In this document: positions 7,764 to 16,254 of the stretch, in pieces
Layout: the number at the start of each line of letters is the position of its first letter
Position numbering within the stretch: the first letter of the stretch is position 1
From: Trebonia kvetii
GTDB taxonomy: Bacteria > Actinomycetota > Actinomycetes > Streptosporangiales > Streptosporangiaceae
Direction of reading: 5' to 3'
Assembly: GCF_007827045.1 (NCBI RefSeq)
Contig: NZ_RPFW01000003.1
Span: forward strand, 1,054,001 to 1,118,000
DNA: 64,000 bases
Made by a program: the position numbers and the translations under genes
The notes under the pieces: model-generated
The model's input: only the letters and a program-made list of their open reading frames with translations
Database searches by the model: none
Told to the model about the DNA's origin: nothing

Positions 7764-9299
7764 ATGTCTCGAAGAACCCGCAAAGCCACGCTCGTCCCGA
7801 CGGGCGCGGCCCTGCTCGCCGTGGGCCTGCTCGCGGCGGCCTGCACGTCGGGCGGCTCAAGCTCGCCAAGTTCAAGCGGAGGCTCAACAGGAAGCAGCAG
7901 CGCCCCGGTCACGATCAAGGCGGTGCTGCCGCCCAACACCGGCCCGATCACGGCGGCGGACAACGCCGGTCTCAAACAGCTCAGCGACCAGTACCAAACC
8001 GCGCACAAGAACGTCACGATCGACTGGCTGCCGAACAACACCACGGGCATCACCCAGGCCAACGCCGCCATGGAAAGCCAGGCCTCCGGCGGTGCCGCGC
8101 CCGATGTGGTGTGGGAGCAGTACGGTCCCGTTACTTCCGGCGCGCTGCCGAACGGCCTGCTGCAGAACATCAAGCCCTACCTGGGAAAGCCCAATCCGTA
8201 CGTGCCGGGCAACACCAGCTGGCTGTCGCTGTTCACGTCCTCGACCGTGCCCTACATGACCTCGCCGAACGGCGACATCGACATCCTCCTCGGCTCCAAC
8301 GTCGAGACGGGGATGTTCTACAGCAAGGCCGCGTTCGCCAAGGCGGGGATCACCGCCACGCCCACGACGTGGGCGGACCTCGTAACCGACCTCGGCAAGC
8401 TGAAGTCCGCGGGCGTCACCCCGTTCCTCTTCACCACCGGCGCCCCCTGCAACCCCTCGTGGTTCGAGCGGCTCGCCACCTCCTCGCTGCTCGCCAGCCA
8501 GGTCAGCCAGTTCAATGTCAACCATGCCCAGGTGACGACCGGCCTTGATGTCGCGGTCGGCATCAAGAAGGGCATCATCGGCATGAACAACCCGCGCTAT
8601 GCCGAGGTGTGGAAGCTTCTCGGCCAGCTGATCCCCTACTCAGGCAACGGGGAGAGCACCTACGACGCGTGCTCGAACCCGAACACCACTTCTCCGCCGC
8701 TGAGCCCGCAGTCCCAGCTCATCCAGGGGAAGGTGGGAATCCTGTGGGGCGGCAGCTGGTGGATTCCGCAGCTTGACTCCGCCGGCTTCTCCGGCAAGTA
8801 CGGCGTCTTCCCCGAGCCGGCCATCACCACGGCGTCGTCGCCCCTCGCGCTCGGCACCTCGACCGTCGGCGTGATCGGCGGCCCGAACGGCAACGGCGAG
8901 TGGAGCATCACCTCGCAGAAGGCGGACAGCTCGATGACCCCCGCCAAGACGGCCACCGTCATGGACTTCATGGCCTGGCTGTTCACCCCGCAGCACCTGG
9001 GTGACTGGCTCAAGATCAGCGGCAGCGGCTCCTACATCCCCACCGAGACCGGTGCGCCGACCGTCAACCTGCCGGGCCTGCCCGGCCTGGTGCCCACCGG
9101 CAAGGTGCCCGTTGTGGTCGACGTCGCGCTCGACGACGTGCTGTCCACCGCTTCCACCAACTCGGGGATGCGGATTGTCCAGGCGTACGTCGACGGGCAG
9201 CTGTCCTACTCCGCGTTCGCCAGCCAGTGGCAGTCGCTGCTGACCAGCTCGGCGCAGCAGTGGGCGTCGGCCAACCACGTCGACCTGAGCAAGTACTAG
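7764..9299 (+). CDS. Extracellular sugar-binding lipoprotein of the ABC importer
   Basis: Substrate-binding subunit, secreted and anchored as a lipoprotein. The signal peptide (RRTRKATLVPTGAALLAVG) ends in the lipobox LLAAACTSG with the lipidated Cys near residue 27, followed by a Ser/Gly-rich linker. The mature part resembles family-1 extracellular solute-binding proteins (VWEQYG..., ETGMFYSKAAFAKAGI, GGSWWIPQL). AGGAGG lies eight to twelve bases before ATG 7764. It sits between the two permease genes, whose products it serves by delivering a carbohydrate, probably a rhamnoside given the GH78 gene downstream. Confidence 0.9.
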   Translation: MSRRTRKATLVPTGAALLAVGLLAAACTSGGSSSPSSSGGSTGSSSAPVTIKAVLPPNTGPITAADNAGLKQLSDQYQTAHKNVTIDWLPNNTTGITQANAAMESQASGGAAPDVVWEQYGPVTSGALPNGLLQNIKPYLGKPNPYVPGNTSWLSLFTSSTVPYMTSPNGDIDILLGSNVETGMFYSKAAFAKAGITATPTTWADLVTDLGKLKSAGVTPFLFTTGAPCNPSWFERLATSSLLASQVSQFNVNHAQVTTGLDVAVGIKKGIIGMNNPRYAEVWKLLGQLIPYSGNGESTYDACSNPNTTSPPLSPQSQLIQGKVGILWGGSWWIPQLDSAGFSGKYGVFPEPAITTASSPLALGTSTVGVIGGPNGNGEWSITSQKADSSMTPAKTATVMDFMAWLFTPQHLGDWLKISGSGSYIPTETGAPTVNLPGLPGLVPTGKVPVVVDVALDDVLSTASTNSGMRIVQAYVDGQLSYSAFASQWQSLLTSSAQQWASANHVDLSKY

Positions 9300-9316
9300 G
9301 AGTCAGGGAACGCCCC

Positions 9317-10222
9317 ATGCGTTCGGTATCAATAGAAACCCCGGCCGACCGCCTGCCCGCACCCGCGGGACGGCGGCCGGCCGCGGCCTGGCGATGGCGG
9401 CGCCGGTACCGCTGGATCGCGGTGGCGGCCGGCGCGGTCATCGTCGCGATGACCTACTTCCCGATCGTGTTCGTGCTGTCCAACTCGCTGAAGAGCGGCC
9501 AGAACATCTTCAGCAGCGGCGTGTTCTCCCTGTTCACGCAGTTCGAGTTCCAGAACTACTCGACGGCGTGGACGGGAATCGCGCGGCCGCTTGGCAACAC
9601 CCTGATCGTCGCCGCCCTGTCGATCGTCCTCGGTGTGTCTGCCGCCGCGTTCGGGGCCTATGCGTTCTCCCAGCTGCGCTTCCGCGGCAAGGACATGCTG
9701 TTCCTCGCCTACGTCGCGCTGCTGCTCGTCCCGTCCACGCTTACCCTCATCCCGCTGTTCCTGACGGTCCAGAAGCTGCACCTGTTCAACACCTGGTGGG
9801 CCCTGGTGCTGCCGTACGCGGCGAGCGCCCAGCCGCTACTGGTGCTGATCTTCCGCGGCTTCTTCGACCAGATCCCCGCCGACCTCCTCGAGAGCGCCCG
9901 GGTGGACGGCTGCACGGAGTGGCAGGTGCTGGCGCGCATCGTGGCGCCGCTGACCAGGCCGGTACTGCTGACCGGCGCGATCCTGGTCACCATCAACGTC
10001 TGGGGCGACTACCTGTGGCCCACCATCGTCATCCAGGATCCCAGCCGCACCACGATTTCGGCCGGCGTGCAGCAGTTCGTCGGCAGCTTCGGACTGAACC
10101 TGACCGGCGGTGGCGCGGTGTTCGCCGCGTTCGTCATGGCCACCCTCCCGATGTTCGTCCTCGTCGGCTTCACCATGCGCTATTTCGTCTCTGGTCTGAC
10201 TGAAGGAGCAGTAAAACTGTGA
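9317..10222 (+). CDS. Sugar ABC transporter permease (MalG/UgpE type)
   Basis: Second permease of the CUT1-type importer. After an Arg-rich cytoplasmic N-terminus come six membrane spans beginning WIAVAAGAVIVAMTYFPIVFVLSNSLKSG; the EAA loop is IPADLLESARVDGCTEWQVLARIVAPL and the C-terminus ends with the usual YFVSGLTEGAVK. I chose ATG 9317, 17 bases after the preceding stop; a start at 9227 would overlap the binding-protein gene by 73 bases. The stop TGA overlaps the GTG start of the rhamnosidase (GTGA), coupling import to hydrolysis. Confidence 0.9.
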   Translation: MRSVSIETPADRLPAPAGRRPAAAWRWRRRYRWIAVAAGAVIVAMTYFPIVFVLSNSLKSGQNIFSSGVFSLFTQFEFQNYSTAWTGIARPLGNTLIVAALSIVLGVSAAAFGAYAFSQLRFRGKDMLFLAYVALLLVPSTLTLIPLFLTVQKLHLFNTWWALVLPYAASAQPLLVLIFRGFFDQIPADLLESARVDGCTEWQVLARIVAPLTRPVLLTGAILVTINVWGDYLWPTIVIQDPSRTTISAGVQQFVGSFGLNLTGGGAVFAAFVMATLPMFVLVGFTMRYFVSGLTEGAVKL

Positions 10223-12987
10223 CCACGCCCTCAACGCTGAGCCTGACCGGGCTCCGCTGCGCGCACCTGGTCAACCCGCTCGGCATCGCCCCCGGCAGGG
10301 TGCGGTTCGGCTGGCAGTTGCAGGGCACGGGAGGTGATCGCGTTCAGGCGGCCTTCCACATTCAAGTCTTCCTGAACGGGTTGTCGCGACTGTCGCAGGA
10401 CACGCTGTGCTGGGACACCGGGCAGGTCGCGTCCGCGGACTGTCTCGACATTCCCTACGGCGGCGCCGCCCTGGAACCGGGCAGGCGCTACTGGTGGCGG
10501 GTCAGGGCACGGGACGCGGCCGGCGCCCTGTCGGAGTGGAGCGACCCGGCATTCTTCGAGGTCGAGCTCGATCAGGCGAACGGCTGGCATGCCTGCTGGA
10601 TCAGCCAGGGGCAGGCGCACGAGAAAGTCACCCCGCCAGCCGGGGACGGTCCCTTCGACCCGGTGAGCCGCGCGCTGCGCCCGGCACCCTACTTGCGCCG
10701 TGCCTTCGCAGTCGATGGGCAGGTGGCATCGGCCCGCCTGTACGTGACCGCACTCGGACTCTACGAGGTCCGGCTGAACGGGCAGCGGATCGGTGACGCG
10801 TTTCTCGCGCCCGGCTGGACCGACTACGACCAGCGCGTCCTCTACCAGACGTACGACGTGACAGGCCTGGTCCGAGCGGGAGAGAACGTCCTTGGCGCGA
10901 TAATCGCGGATGGATGGTACGCGGGCTTCGTCGGCTTCGACCCGAAGCGCGCCGGCGCGCACTATGGCACAGTGCCCGAACTCCTGGCCCAGCTGGTCAT
11001 CACGTTCGCGGACGGCACTCGCCAGCTGGTCGTCACCGACGGGCAGTGGGAGGAGCAAACCGCCGCGATCAGGTACGCGGACCTGCTCATGGGGGAGAAG
11101 CACGACCTGCGACTCGAGTCGCCCGGCTGGGATGCCGCGGGCTTCGACGCCTCCGGCTGGCGGGCCGTCCACACCAGAGACCGTGATTCCCGCCCGCTGG
11201 TCGCCGATCCGGGTCCGCCCGTCAGGGTCACCGAGGAAATCGTGCCGGTTGGCATCTCACGAGATCCCGCGGGGCGTCACGTGGTCGATTTCGGCCAGAA
11301 CCTGCCTGGCTGGGTAAGGGTGCGCGCCGACCTGCCGGCCGGCACGGAAATCCGCGTCCGCCACGCCGAGGTGCTCAACCCCGACGGCAGCCTTTACACG
11401 GCGAACCTACGGACGGCCAGGCAGACCGACGAGTACATAGCCGCCGGCGGGCCCGGAATCTTCGAGCCGCGCTTCACCATGCACGGATTCCGTTACGCCG
11501 AGATCACCGGATATCCGGGTGACCTGGATCCCGGCGATCTCGTCGCCGTGGTGGCGCACTCCGACACTCCGGCGACCGGCACGCTCAGCACTTCGGCGGA
11601 CTGGCTTGACCGCCTGTTCGCCGCGATCGACTGGGGGCAGCGCGGCAACTTCATCAGCGTCCCGACCGACTGCCCGCAGCGCGACGAGCGCCTCGGCTGG
11701 CTCGGCGACGCGCAGATCTTCGCGCGGACCGCCTGCTACAACCGGGATGTCGCGTCGTTCTTCGACAAATGGCTCGATGACGTCGCGGACGCCCAGCTGC
11801 CGTCGGGCGCCTACACCGATGTCGCACCGCGGCTCACCTTCGGCGGATCGGCGGCGCCGGCCTGGGGGGACGCCGGGGTCATCATTCCGTGGACGCTGTG
11901 GAAGATGTACGGGGCCACGGGGGTGCTGGACCGGCACTTCGGCGCCATGACCAGGTGGATGGACTTCCTTGAGCGCGCCAACCCGGACTACCTGCGCGCC
12001 AGCCAGCTCGGCAACAGCTATAACGACTGGCTTGCGCCAGGCGCGGACGACACGCCGCACGAACTGCTCGCCACCGCCTACTGGGCGCACGACGCGTACC
12101 TGATGGCCGAGATTGCCGAGGCGACAGGCAGGGCCGAAGACGCCGCCGGATACCGCGCCCTGCACGCCAAGATCCGCGCGGGGTTCGCCGGGGCGTTCAC
12201 CGACACCGACGGGCGGGTTGTCTCTGGTACTCAGACTGCCTATGTCCTCGCCCTGCATATGGGCCTCATCCCCGACGACCTGCGCACTGCAACGGCCGGC
12301 CATCTCGTGGCGGCGATCGAGGCGGCGGACTGGCGCCTGACCACCGGGTTCGCCGGCGTCGGTTACCTGCTGCCTGTCCTTAGCAGCTTCGGGCATACCG
12401 ACGTCGCGTACCGTCTGCTGGCCCAGCAGACCCAGCCCTCCTGGCGGTACATGATCGACAATGGCGCCACCACCATCTGGGAGCGCTGGGATGGCTGGAC
12501 AGCGGAACACGGGTTTCAGTCTCCGCAGATGAACTCGTTCAACCACTATTCCCTCGGCTCCATCGGCGAGTGGCTCTATCGCTTCGTGCTTGGCATCGAC
12601 CAGGCTCCGGGCACCGCGGGCTTTGCCCGCCCGCTGCTGCGCCCCCATCGCGGACAAGCGCTGACCTCGGTTAGCGGTTCCTACCAGTCAGTCCGCGGGA
12701 CTATCAGCGCCAGCTGGGAAGTACATGGTGACCAGTTCAGTTACCGGGTGGAGCTTCCCGCGAACGTGACCGCCAGCGTGCACGTCCCGAGCGGCGATCC
12801 CGGCGCTGTTCGCGACGCCGCAGGCAACTGGCCTGAGTCGATCGCCAGATACCCGGGAGCCCGTGATGCCCGGGAGGCGGTGTTCGTCGTCGGACCCGGC
12901 AGGCACCGGTTCACCGGTCCCGCTCTCCCGGGTAGCGGTGCGGCGTCTTGTTCCGGTGCAGCGGATCGCGCGTCCCGCCAGGCCTGA
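10219..12987 (+). CDS. Alpha-L-rhamnosidase, glycoside hydrolase family 78
   Basis: Hydrolyses terminal alpha-L-rhamnose from oligosaccharides or plant glycosides. The 922-residue protein has the bacterial order: N-terminal beta-sandwich domains with the Bac_rhamnosid_N block (RLYVTALGLYEVRLNG, WTDYDQRVLYQTYDV), a second beta domain, then the six-hairpin catalytic domain carrying the signature DCPQRDERLGWLGDAQ (about residues 484-499, with the acidic catalytic residues) and GATTIWERWDGW. No signal peptide is seen, so it should act in the cytoplasm on imported substrate. GTG 10219 is preceded by AAGGAG and overlaps the permease stop. The 3' end lies antisense to a hypothetical gene from 12741; the last 25 or so residues are low-complexity and may be a replaced tail. 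Confidence 0.93.
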   Translation: MTTPSTLSLTGLRCAHLVNPLGIAPGRVRFGWQLQGTGGDRVQAAFHIQVFLNGLSRLSQDTLCWDTGQVASADCLDIPYGGAALEPGRRYWWRVRARDAAGALSEWSDPAFFEVELDQANGWHACWISQGQAHEKVTPPAGDGPFDPVSRALRPAPYLRRAFAVDGQVASARLYVTALGLYEVRLNGQRIGDAFLAPGWTDYDQRVLYQTYDVTGLVRAGENVLGAIIADGWYAGFVGFDPKRAGAHYGTVPELLAQLVITFADGTRQLVVTDGQWEEQTAAIRYADLLMGEKHDLRLESPGWDAAGFDASGWRAVHTRDRDSRPLVADPGPPVRVTEEIVPVGISRDPAGRHVVDFGQNLPGWVRVRADLPAGTEIRVRHAEVLNPDGSLYTANLRTARQTDEYIAAGGPGIFEPRFTMHGFRYAEITGYPGDLDPGDLVAVVAHSDTPATGTLSTSADWLDRLFAAIDWGQRGNFISVPTDCPQRDERLGWLGDAQIFARTACYNRDVASFFDKWLDDVADAQLPSGAYTDVAPRLTFGGSAAPAWGDAGVIIPWTLWKMYGATGVLDRHFGAMTRWMDFLERANPDYLRASQLGNSYNDWLAPGADDTPHELLATAYWAHDAYLMAEIAEATGRAEDAAGYRALHAKIRAGFAGAFTDTDGRVVSGTQTAYVLALHMGLIPDDLRTATAGHLVAAIEAADWRLTTGFAGVGYLLPVLSSFGHTDVAYRLLAQQTQPSWRYMIDNGATTIWERWDGWTAEHGFQSPQMNSFNHYSLGSIGEWLYRFVLGIDQAPGTAGFARPLLRPHRGQALTSVSGSYQSVRGTISASWEVHGDQFSYRVELPANVTASVHVPSGDPGAVRDAAGNWPESIARYPGARDAREAVFVVGPGRHRFTGPALPGSGAASCSGAADRASRQA

Positions 12988-13247
12988 CCGGAGGGGTCCC
13001 ACCGGTCTAGCCGGATGTCCGCGCTCAGCCCCTGCTCGGCTAGGACCTGCCGCGCCACGAGTTCCGCCTCTGTGGCGGCGTCTGCCCGCTCGGTGTACAG
13101 GAAGATGCGCTTCTTCTCAGCGGACATCACAATGTCGTCGCCGAAGCGGCCGCGCAGCACTTCGCGTGCCTGCCGGTCGCCGCTGAACCGCCGTCCTGTG
13201 CCGGGATGGCCGGTGAAGTCGATACTCAGCCGCCACTCTTCCGCCAT
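12741..13247 (-). CDS. Conserved hypothetical protein, probably with a replaced C-terminus
   Basis: From ATG 13247 the first 90 or so residues (MAEEWRLSIDF..., KKRIFLYTERADAATEAELV, LSADIRLDRWDPSGQAW) match a small actinobacterial family of unknown function as I remember it. In that family the tail continues with an acidic segment after the RWxPxxxxW motif. Here, from about residue 90, the frame runs antisense through the 3' end of the rhamnosidase gene as a Pro/Ala/Gly-rich sequence without family features. The natural C-terminus therefore seems to have been lost at a junction near 12985. No ribosome-binding site is seen on the coding strand. It lies downstream of the amine oxidase. Confidence 0.55.
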   Translation of the reverse strand: MAEEWRLSIDFTGHPGTGRRFSGDRQAREVLRGRFGDDIVMSAEKKRIFLYTERADAATEAELVARQVLAEQGLSADIRLDRWDPSGQAWRDARSAAPEQDAAPLPGRAGPVNRCLPGPTTNTASRASRAPGYLAIDSGQLPAASRTAPGSPLGTCTLAVTFAGSSTR

Positions 13248-13262
13248 AACAGGAGGGTACGT

Positions 13263-13288
13263 CGCCGGGTGACGCGAGTCACCCGGCG
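13263..13288 (-). terminator. Hairpin downstream of the amine oxidase gene
   Basis: An 11-bp perfect stem (CGCCGGGTGAC at 13263-13273 with its complement at 13278-13288) closed by a four-base loop, GCGA on the plus strand. It lies 39 bp beyond the amine oxidase stop and 16 bp before the next gene on that strand. It fits a GC-type terminator without a T-tract; an operator role for the small downstream gene is the alternative. Confidence 0.55.
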
Positions 13289-13326
13289 GAGCGGACCGGC
13301 CGTACCCCTGCGCAGCGACCCGTGGG

Positions 13327-15318
13327 TCAGTGACCGTGCTGCTCGTGGTGACCGCAATGGTCGCTGGCTGCCGTTGACGGCGGCAGGTCGAGTGCCGGGT
13401 TGCCGTCGAAGAACCCGGCCGGCTTGAGGTGGAAGCCGATGTAGGCGCACGGCATAACCGGCCAGTCCTCCGGCCGCGGTATGTGGTGCGTGCCGACCGT
13501 GTACCAGAGGACCACGTCGGTGTTCTCCAGGTCCGCGTCGTCCTCCAGGTACACCGGCAGGCCCTGCACATCCGGTGACTGTGCCATGTAGTCGCCGGCG
13601 GCGTACTTCTCCCTCGGGTCGTACCTGGTCACCCAGACCGGCTTCTGCACGAACCGCGCACGGTCGTAGATGTAGGACCCCTGCTGGACGAAGGGCTTGA
13701 CCACGCCGCGCGGCTCAAGCTTGTAGGCGGTCTTCTCCCCGAGCTCGTTGGTCTTGTCCGAGGCGATCGTCCAGTACCGGTTGGTGTCCCAGTTCCAGGC
13801 GCGGGCGCCCTCGGACTCCGATTTGACCAGCGTGGCCCGGGTGTACCAGGCGTTGCGGTACGGGTTGCGCTCGTCGTCCTCGACTATTGAGTCGACCTCG
13901 TAGACGGAATTGTTCGGGCCGTCGACCGCCATGTCCATCCGCACATTGAAGAAGTGCTGGTGGTTCGGGCCGTAGATGCCCGGTGCGACCGCGACGCCGT
14001 ACTTGGGCGGTACGGACGCGAACGCGCCGGTGGTGAGCACGCCGGTCAGCTTGACCTCGAACTCAATCGACCCGTCGGTGTACAGGTACCAGAAGAAGCC
14101 GTACTCGTAGTTGCCGACCGTGCAGATCATCGACATCACCAGCCGCCGCGACCGGCGCACCTCGACCTCCTGGGTGCGGAAGTCGGTGTGCTTCCAGGCG
14201 ATCCCGTAGTCCTCCTCGTGCATGCAGACCGCGTTCGGGATGACCACGGCGTTGCCGAGGCTGTCGTTGACGATGCCGTCGAAGTAGAAGATCTCCCCCA
14301 GGCAGTCGCAGCCGAGGGTGAGCGGGTTCGCGGACACCCCCATGCCAAGCTCGCCCATGTCGAAGACGTTCTTGTTCCAGTGGGTCGGGGCGGTGTCACC
14401 GTAGGGCACCACCATCTCCGAGAGGGCGGCACGGTACATGACCGGGCGCTCGACGCCCTTGTCGTTATAGGAGATGGTGTGCAGCACCAGGCCCTCCCGC
14501 GGGTTGAACCCGACGCGGAAGGCCCACTTCTGCCAGGCCACCGCGTAGCCGTCGACAGTGAAGCTGGGACCGTCGGGCTGGGTGATGACGATGTTCTTGA
14601 CGTCGTCACGAAGCCCGGTGAAGGCGGGCCGGTTATCAGGGCTGAACATGTCGTACTTGGCGGAGTAGTTGCCCGCCTGCGGCGGCAGCGGCACCACGCC
14701 GTGATCCTCGACGTCGATGACCCGCATGCCGTCGAGGTCGAAGGTGACGATCAGGCCCTCGACCGGGCGCGCGTACCCGTGCTCGCCCGGTGCCGATCGC
14801 ACGAAGGTCAGCGGCCGGCACACCGTCGGGCTGTTGTCGTAGTGCTCCTGCGGCCCGACGTAGCCCGCGGGCCACGGGTCGATCATGCACAGTTCCAAGT
14901 CGGTGACGCCGCGCTTGCGCATCCCCTCGCGCCAGCGCGGATCCTTCCTGACGATCTCCCCGACCTCTGTCAGCGTGTCGGACAGGAAGGCGGGAAAGCG
15001 GCCGGGAACCGGGGTCCACGACTCCACCTCGGCCGTGTCGAGGTTGACGACCGCCTCGCAGATGAGCTTGCGCGCCGGGTCGTAGCTGACAGCGAACGCC
15101 TTGCGCGCCGGGACCGCCAGCGGGTCGAAGGCCAGCGTGGCGGGCTTGGGCGGCTCCTCAAGCGAGATCACCACGAAGCGCAGCGTCTCGGTGGCGTGCC
15201 CGCTCGCCTTGATGATCGCGGCGGCCCGCTCGACCTCGCTGCCGCTGAGCGGGTCGAGCGGGTGGGCGGCGGCGGCGTGACCGCCCAACTGTTCGCCCAT
15301 CGCGATGTCCACTGCCAT
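13327..15318 (-). CDS. Copper-containing primary amine oxidase
   Basis: Quinoprotein that oxidises primary amines to aldehydes, releasing ammonia and H2O2. The tyrosine converted to topaquinone is in VGNYEYGFF (about residue 400), the catalytic base is the Asp of VFDMGELG (about residue 318), and the copper ligands are the two His of GPNHQHFFNV and one in VGTHHIPRPEDWPVMP. ATG 15318 follows AGGGAG at normal spacing; ATG 15351 would add eleven residues with no better signal. The end of the protein is His-rich (DHCGHHEQHGH), which may help acquire copper. No signal peptide is visible, as is usual for actinobacterial members. It is divergent from a dienelactone hydrolase. Confidence 0.93.
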   Translation of the reverse strand: MAVDIAMGEQLGGHAAAAHPLDPLSGSEVERAAAIIKASGHATETLRFVVISLEEPPKPATLAFDPLAVPARKAFAVSYDPARKLICEAVVNLDTAEVESWTPVPGRFPAFLSDTLTEVGEIVRKDPRWREGMRKRGVTDLELCMIDPWPAGYVGPQEHYDNSPTVCRPLTFVRSAPGEHGYARPVEGLIVTFDLDGMRVIDVEDHGVVPLPPQAGNYSAKYDMFSPDNRPAFTGLRDDVKNIVITQPDGPSFTVDGYAVAWQKWAFRVGFNPREGLVLHTISYNDKGVERPVMYRAALSEMVVPYGDTAPTHWNKNVFDMGELGMGVSANPLTLGCDCLGEIFYFDGIVNDSLGNAVVIPNAVCMHEEDYGIAWKHTDFRTQEVEVRRSRRLVMSMICTVGNYEYGFFWYLYTDGSIEFEVKLTGVLTTGAFASVPPKYGVAVAPGIYGPNHQHFFNVRMDMAVDGPNNSVYEVDSIVEDDERNPYRNAWYTRATLVKSESEGARAWNWDTNRYWTIASDKTNELGEKTAYKLEPRGVVKPFVQQGSYIYDRARFVQKPVWVTRYDPREKYAAGDYMAQSPDVQGLPVYLEDDADLENTDVVLWYTVGTHHIPRPEDWPVMPCAYIGFHLKPAGFFDGNPALDLPPSTAASDHCGHHEQHGH

Positions 15319-15486
15319 GATGCTGCTCCCTGTCGTCGCGGGAAGTCCCATGCAGAGTCAATTCATCAACGGGCAGAAAAATAAACAGATCATCCCGAAC
15401 GGATCCTTGTTTCACGTCTCCCCGCCCGCAGCCAGCTGACGCCAGGGTGGCGATTAGGCCGCGGCGTTTTCTGCTATGAAATAGAC

Positions 15487-16212
15487 ATGCCTGATACGAC
15501 CATCCCCGCCGCGGGCGGCACCCCGCTGAAGGCCTACCTCGCCGTCCCGGCCGAGGCCGGTCCCCACCCTGGCGTCGTCGTGATCCAGGACGCGATCGGC
15601 CTGACCAAAGCCATCCGTGAGCACGCCGACCGGCTGGCATCGTACGGGTACCTGGCGGTGGCGCCGGATCTTTACACGCGCGGAGGGATGCTGAGGTGCG
15701 TGCAGGCCACCATGCGCTCCCTTGGCAGCGGGCAGGGACAGGCCTACGACGACATCGAAAGGTCTCGCCGCTGGCTGGTCGGCCGTGACGACTGCTCGGG
15801 CCGGGTCGGGGTCATCGGGTTCTGCATGGGCGGCGGGTTCGCCCTCATGACCGCCAGCCGGGGCTTCGACGCCGCGGCTCCCAACTACGGCCCGCTGCCG
15901 AAGAACCTCGATGCCGCGCTGAGCGGCGCCTGCCCCGTGGTCGGCAGCTACGGCGGCCGGGACCGCACGCTCAAGGGCGCAACCGCCAAGTTGGACGCAG
16001 CCCTGACGGAAAAGGGCATCCCCCACGACGTCAAGGAGTATCCCCAGGCCGGCCACAGCTTCCTCGAGCGGTACCGGGTCGGGCCCCTCGCACCGGTCTT
16101 GCGAGTGGGCGGGATGGGCTACGAAGCGGCCAGCGCCGACGACGCCTGGCGCCGGATCCGCGCCTTCTTCGACGAGCACCTGGCCGCCGGCGAGCCCCCT
16201 GAGGCCGGCTGA
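15487..16212 (+). CDS. Dienelactone hydrolase family protein
   Basis: Alpha/beta hydrolase of the dienelactone hydrolase group, 241 residues. The nucleophile Cys is in GFCMGG (about residue 119), the acid in YGGRD and the His in AGHSF, giving the Cys-Asp-His triad of this family. The substrate is likely a lactone or small ester; the context does not define a pathway. No Shine-Dalgarno sequence precedes ATG 15487 and a TATGAA element sits six bases upstream, so the mRNA may be leaderless. A 96-bp copy of the 3' end of this gene recurs at 38628-38723. Confidence 0.9.
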   Translation: MPDTTIPAAGGTPLKAYLAVPAEAGPHPGVVVIQDAIGLTKAIREHADRLASYGYLAVAPDLYTRGGMLRCVQATMRSLGSGQGQAYDDIERSRRWLVGRDDCSGRVGVIGFCMGGGFALMTASRGFDAAAPNYGPLPKNLDAALSGACPVVGSYGGRDRTLKGATAKLDAALTEKGIPHDVKEYPQAGHSFLERYRVGPLAPVLRVGGMGYEAASADDAWRRIRAFFDEHLAAGEPPEAG

Positions 16213-16220
16213 CGAACCCG

Positions 16221-16254
16221 CGCACCTCCCGGGTCCAGCCCGCGGGCGGGTGCG
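16221..16254. terminator. Possible bidirectional terminator between convergent genes
   Basis: CGCACC (16221-16226) pairs with GGTGCG (16249-16254), with further G/C pairing inside. It fills the 42-bp gap between the hydrolase stop and the stop of the convergent AAA-TPR regulator. The outer stem is short, so the assignment rests mainly on position. Confidence 0.4.

Noticed and set aside
13954..15384. 476-codon plus-strand frame antisense to the amine oxidase
   Set aside because: The minus strand encodes a complete, well-recognised enzyme; this frame has no domain resemblance.
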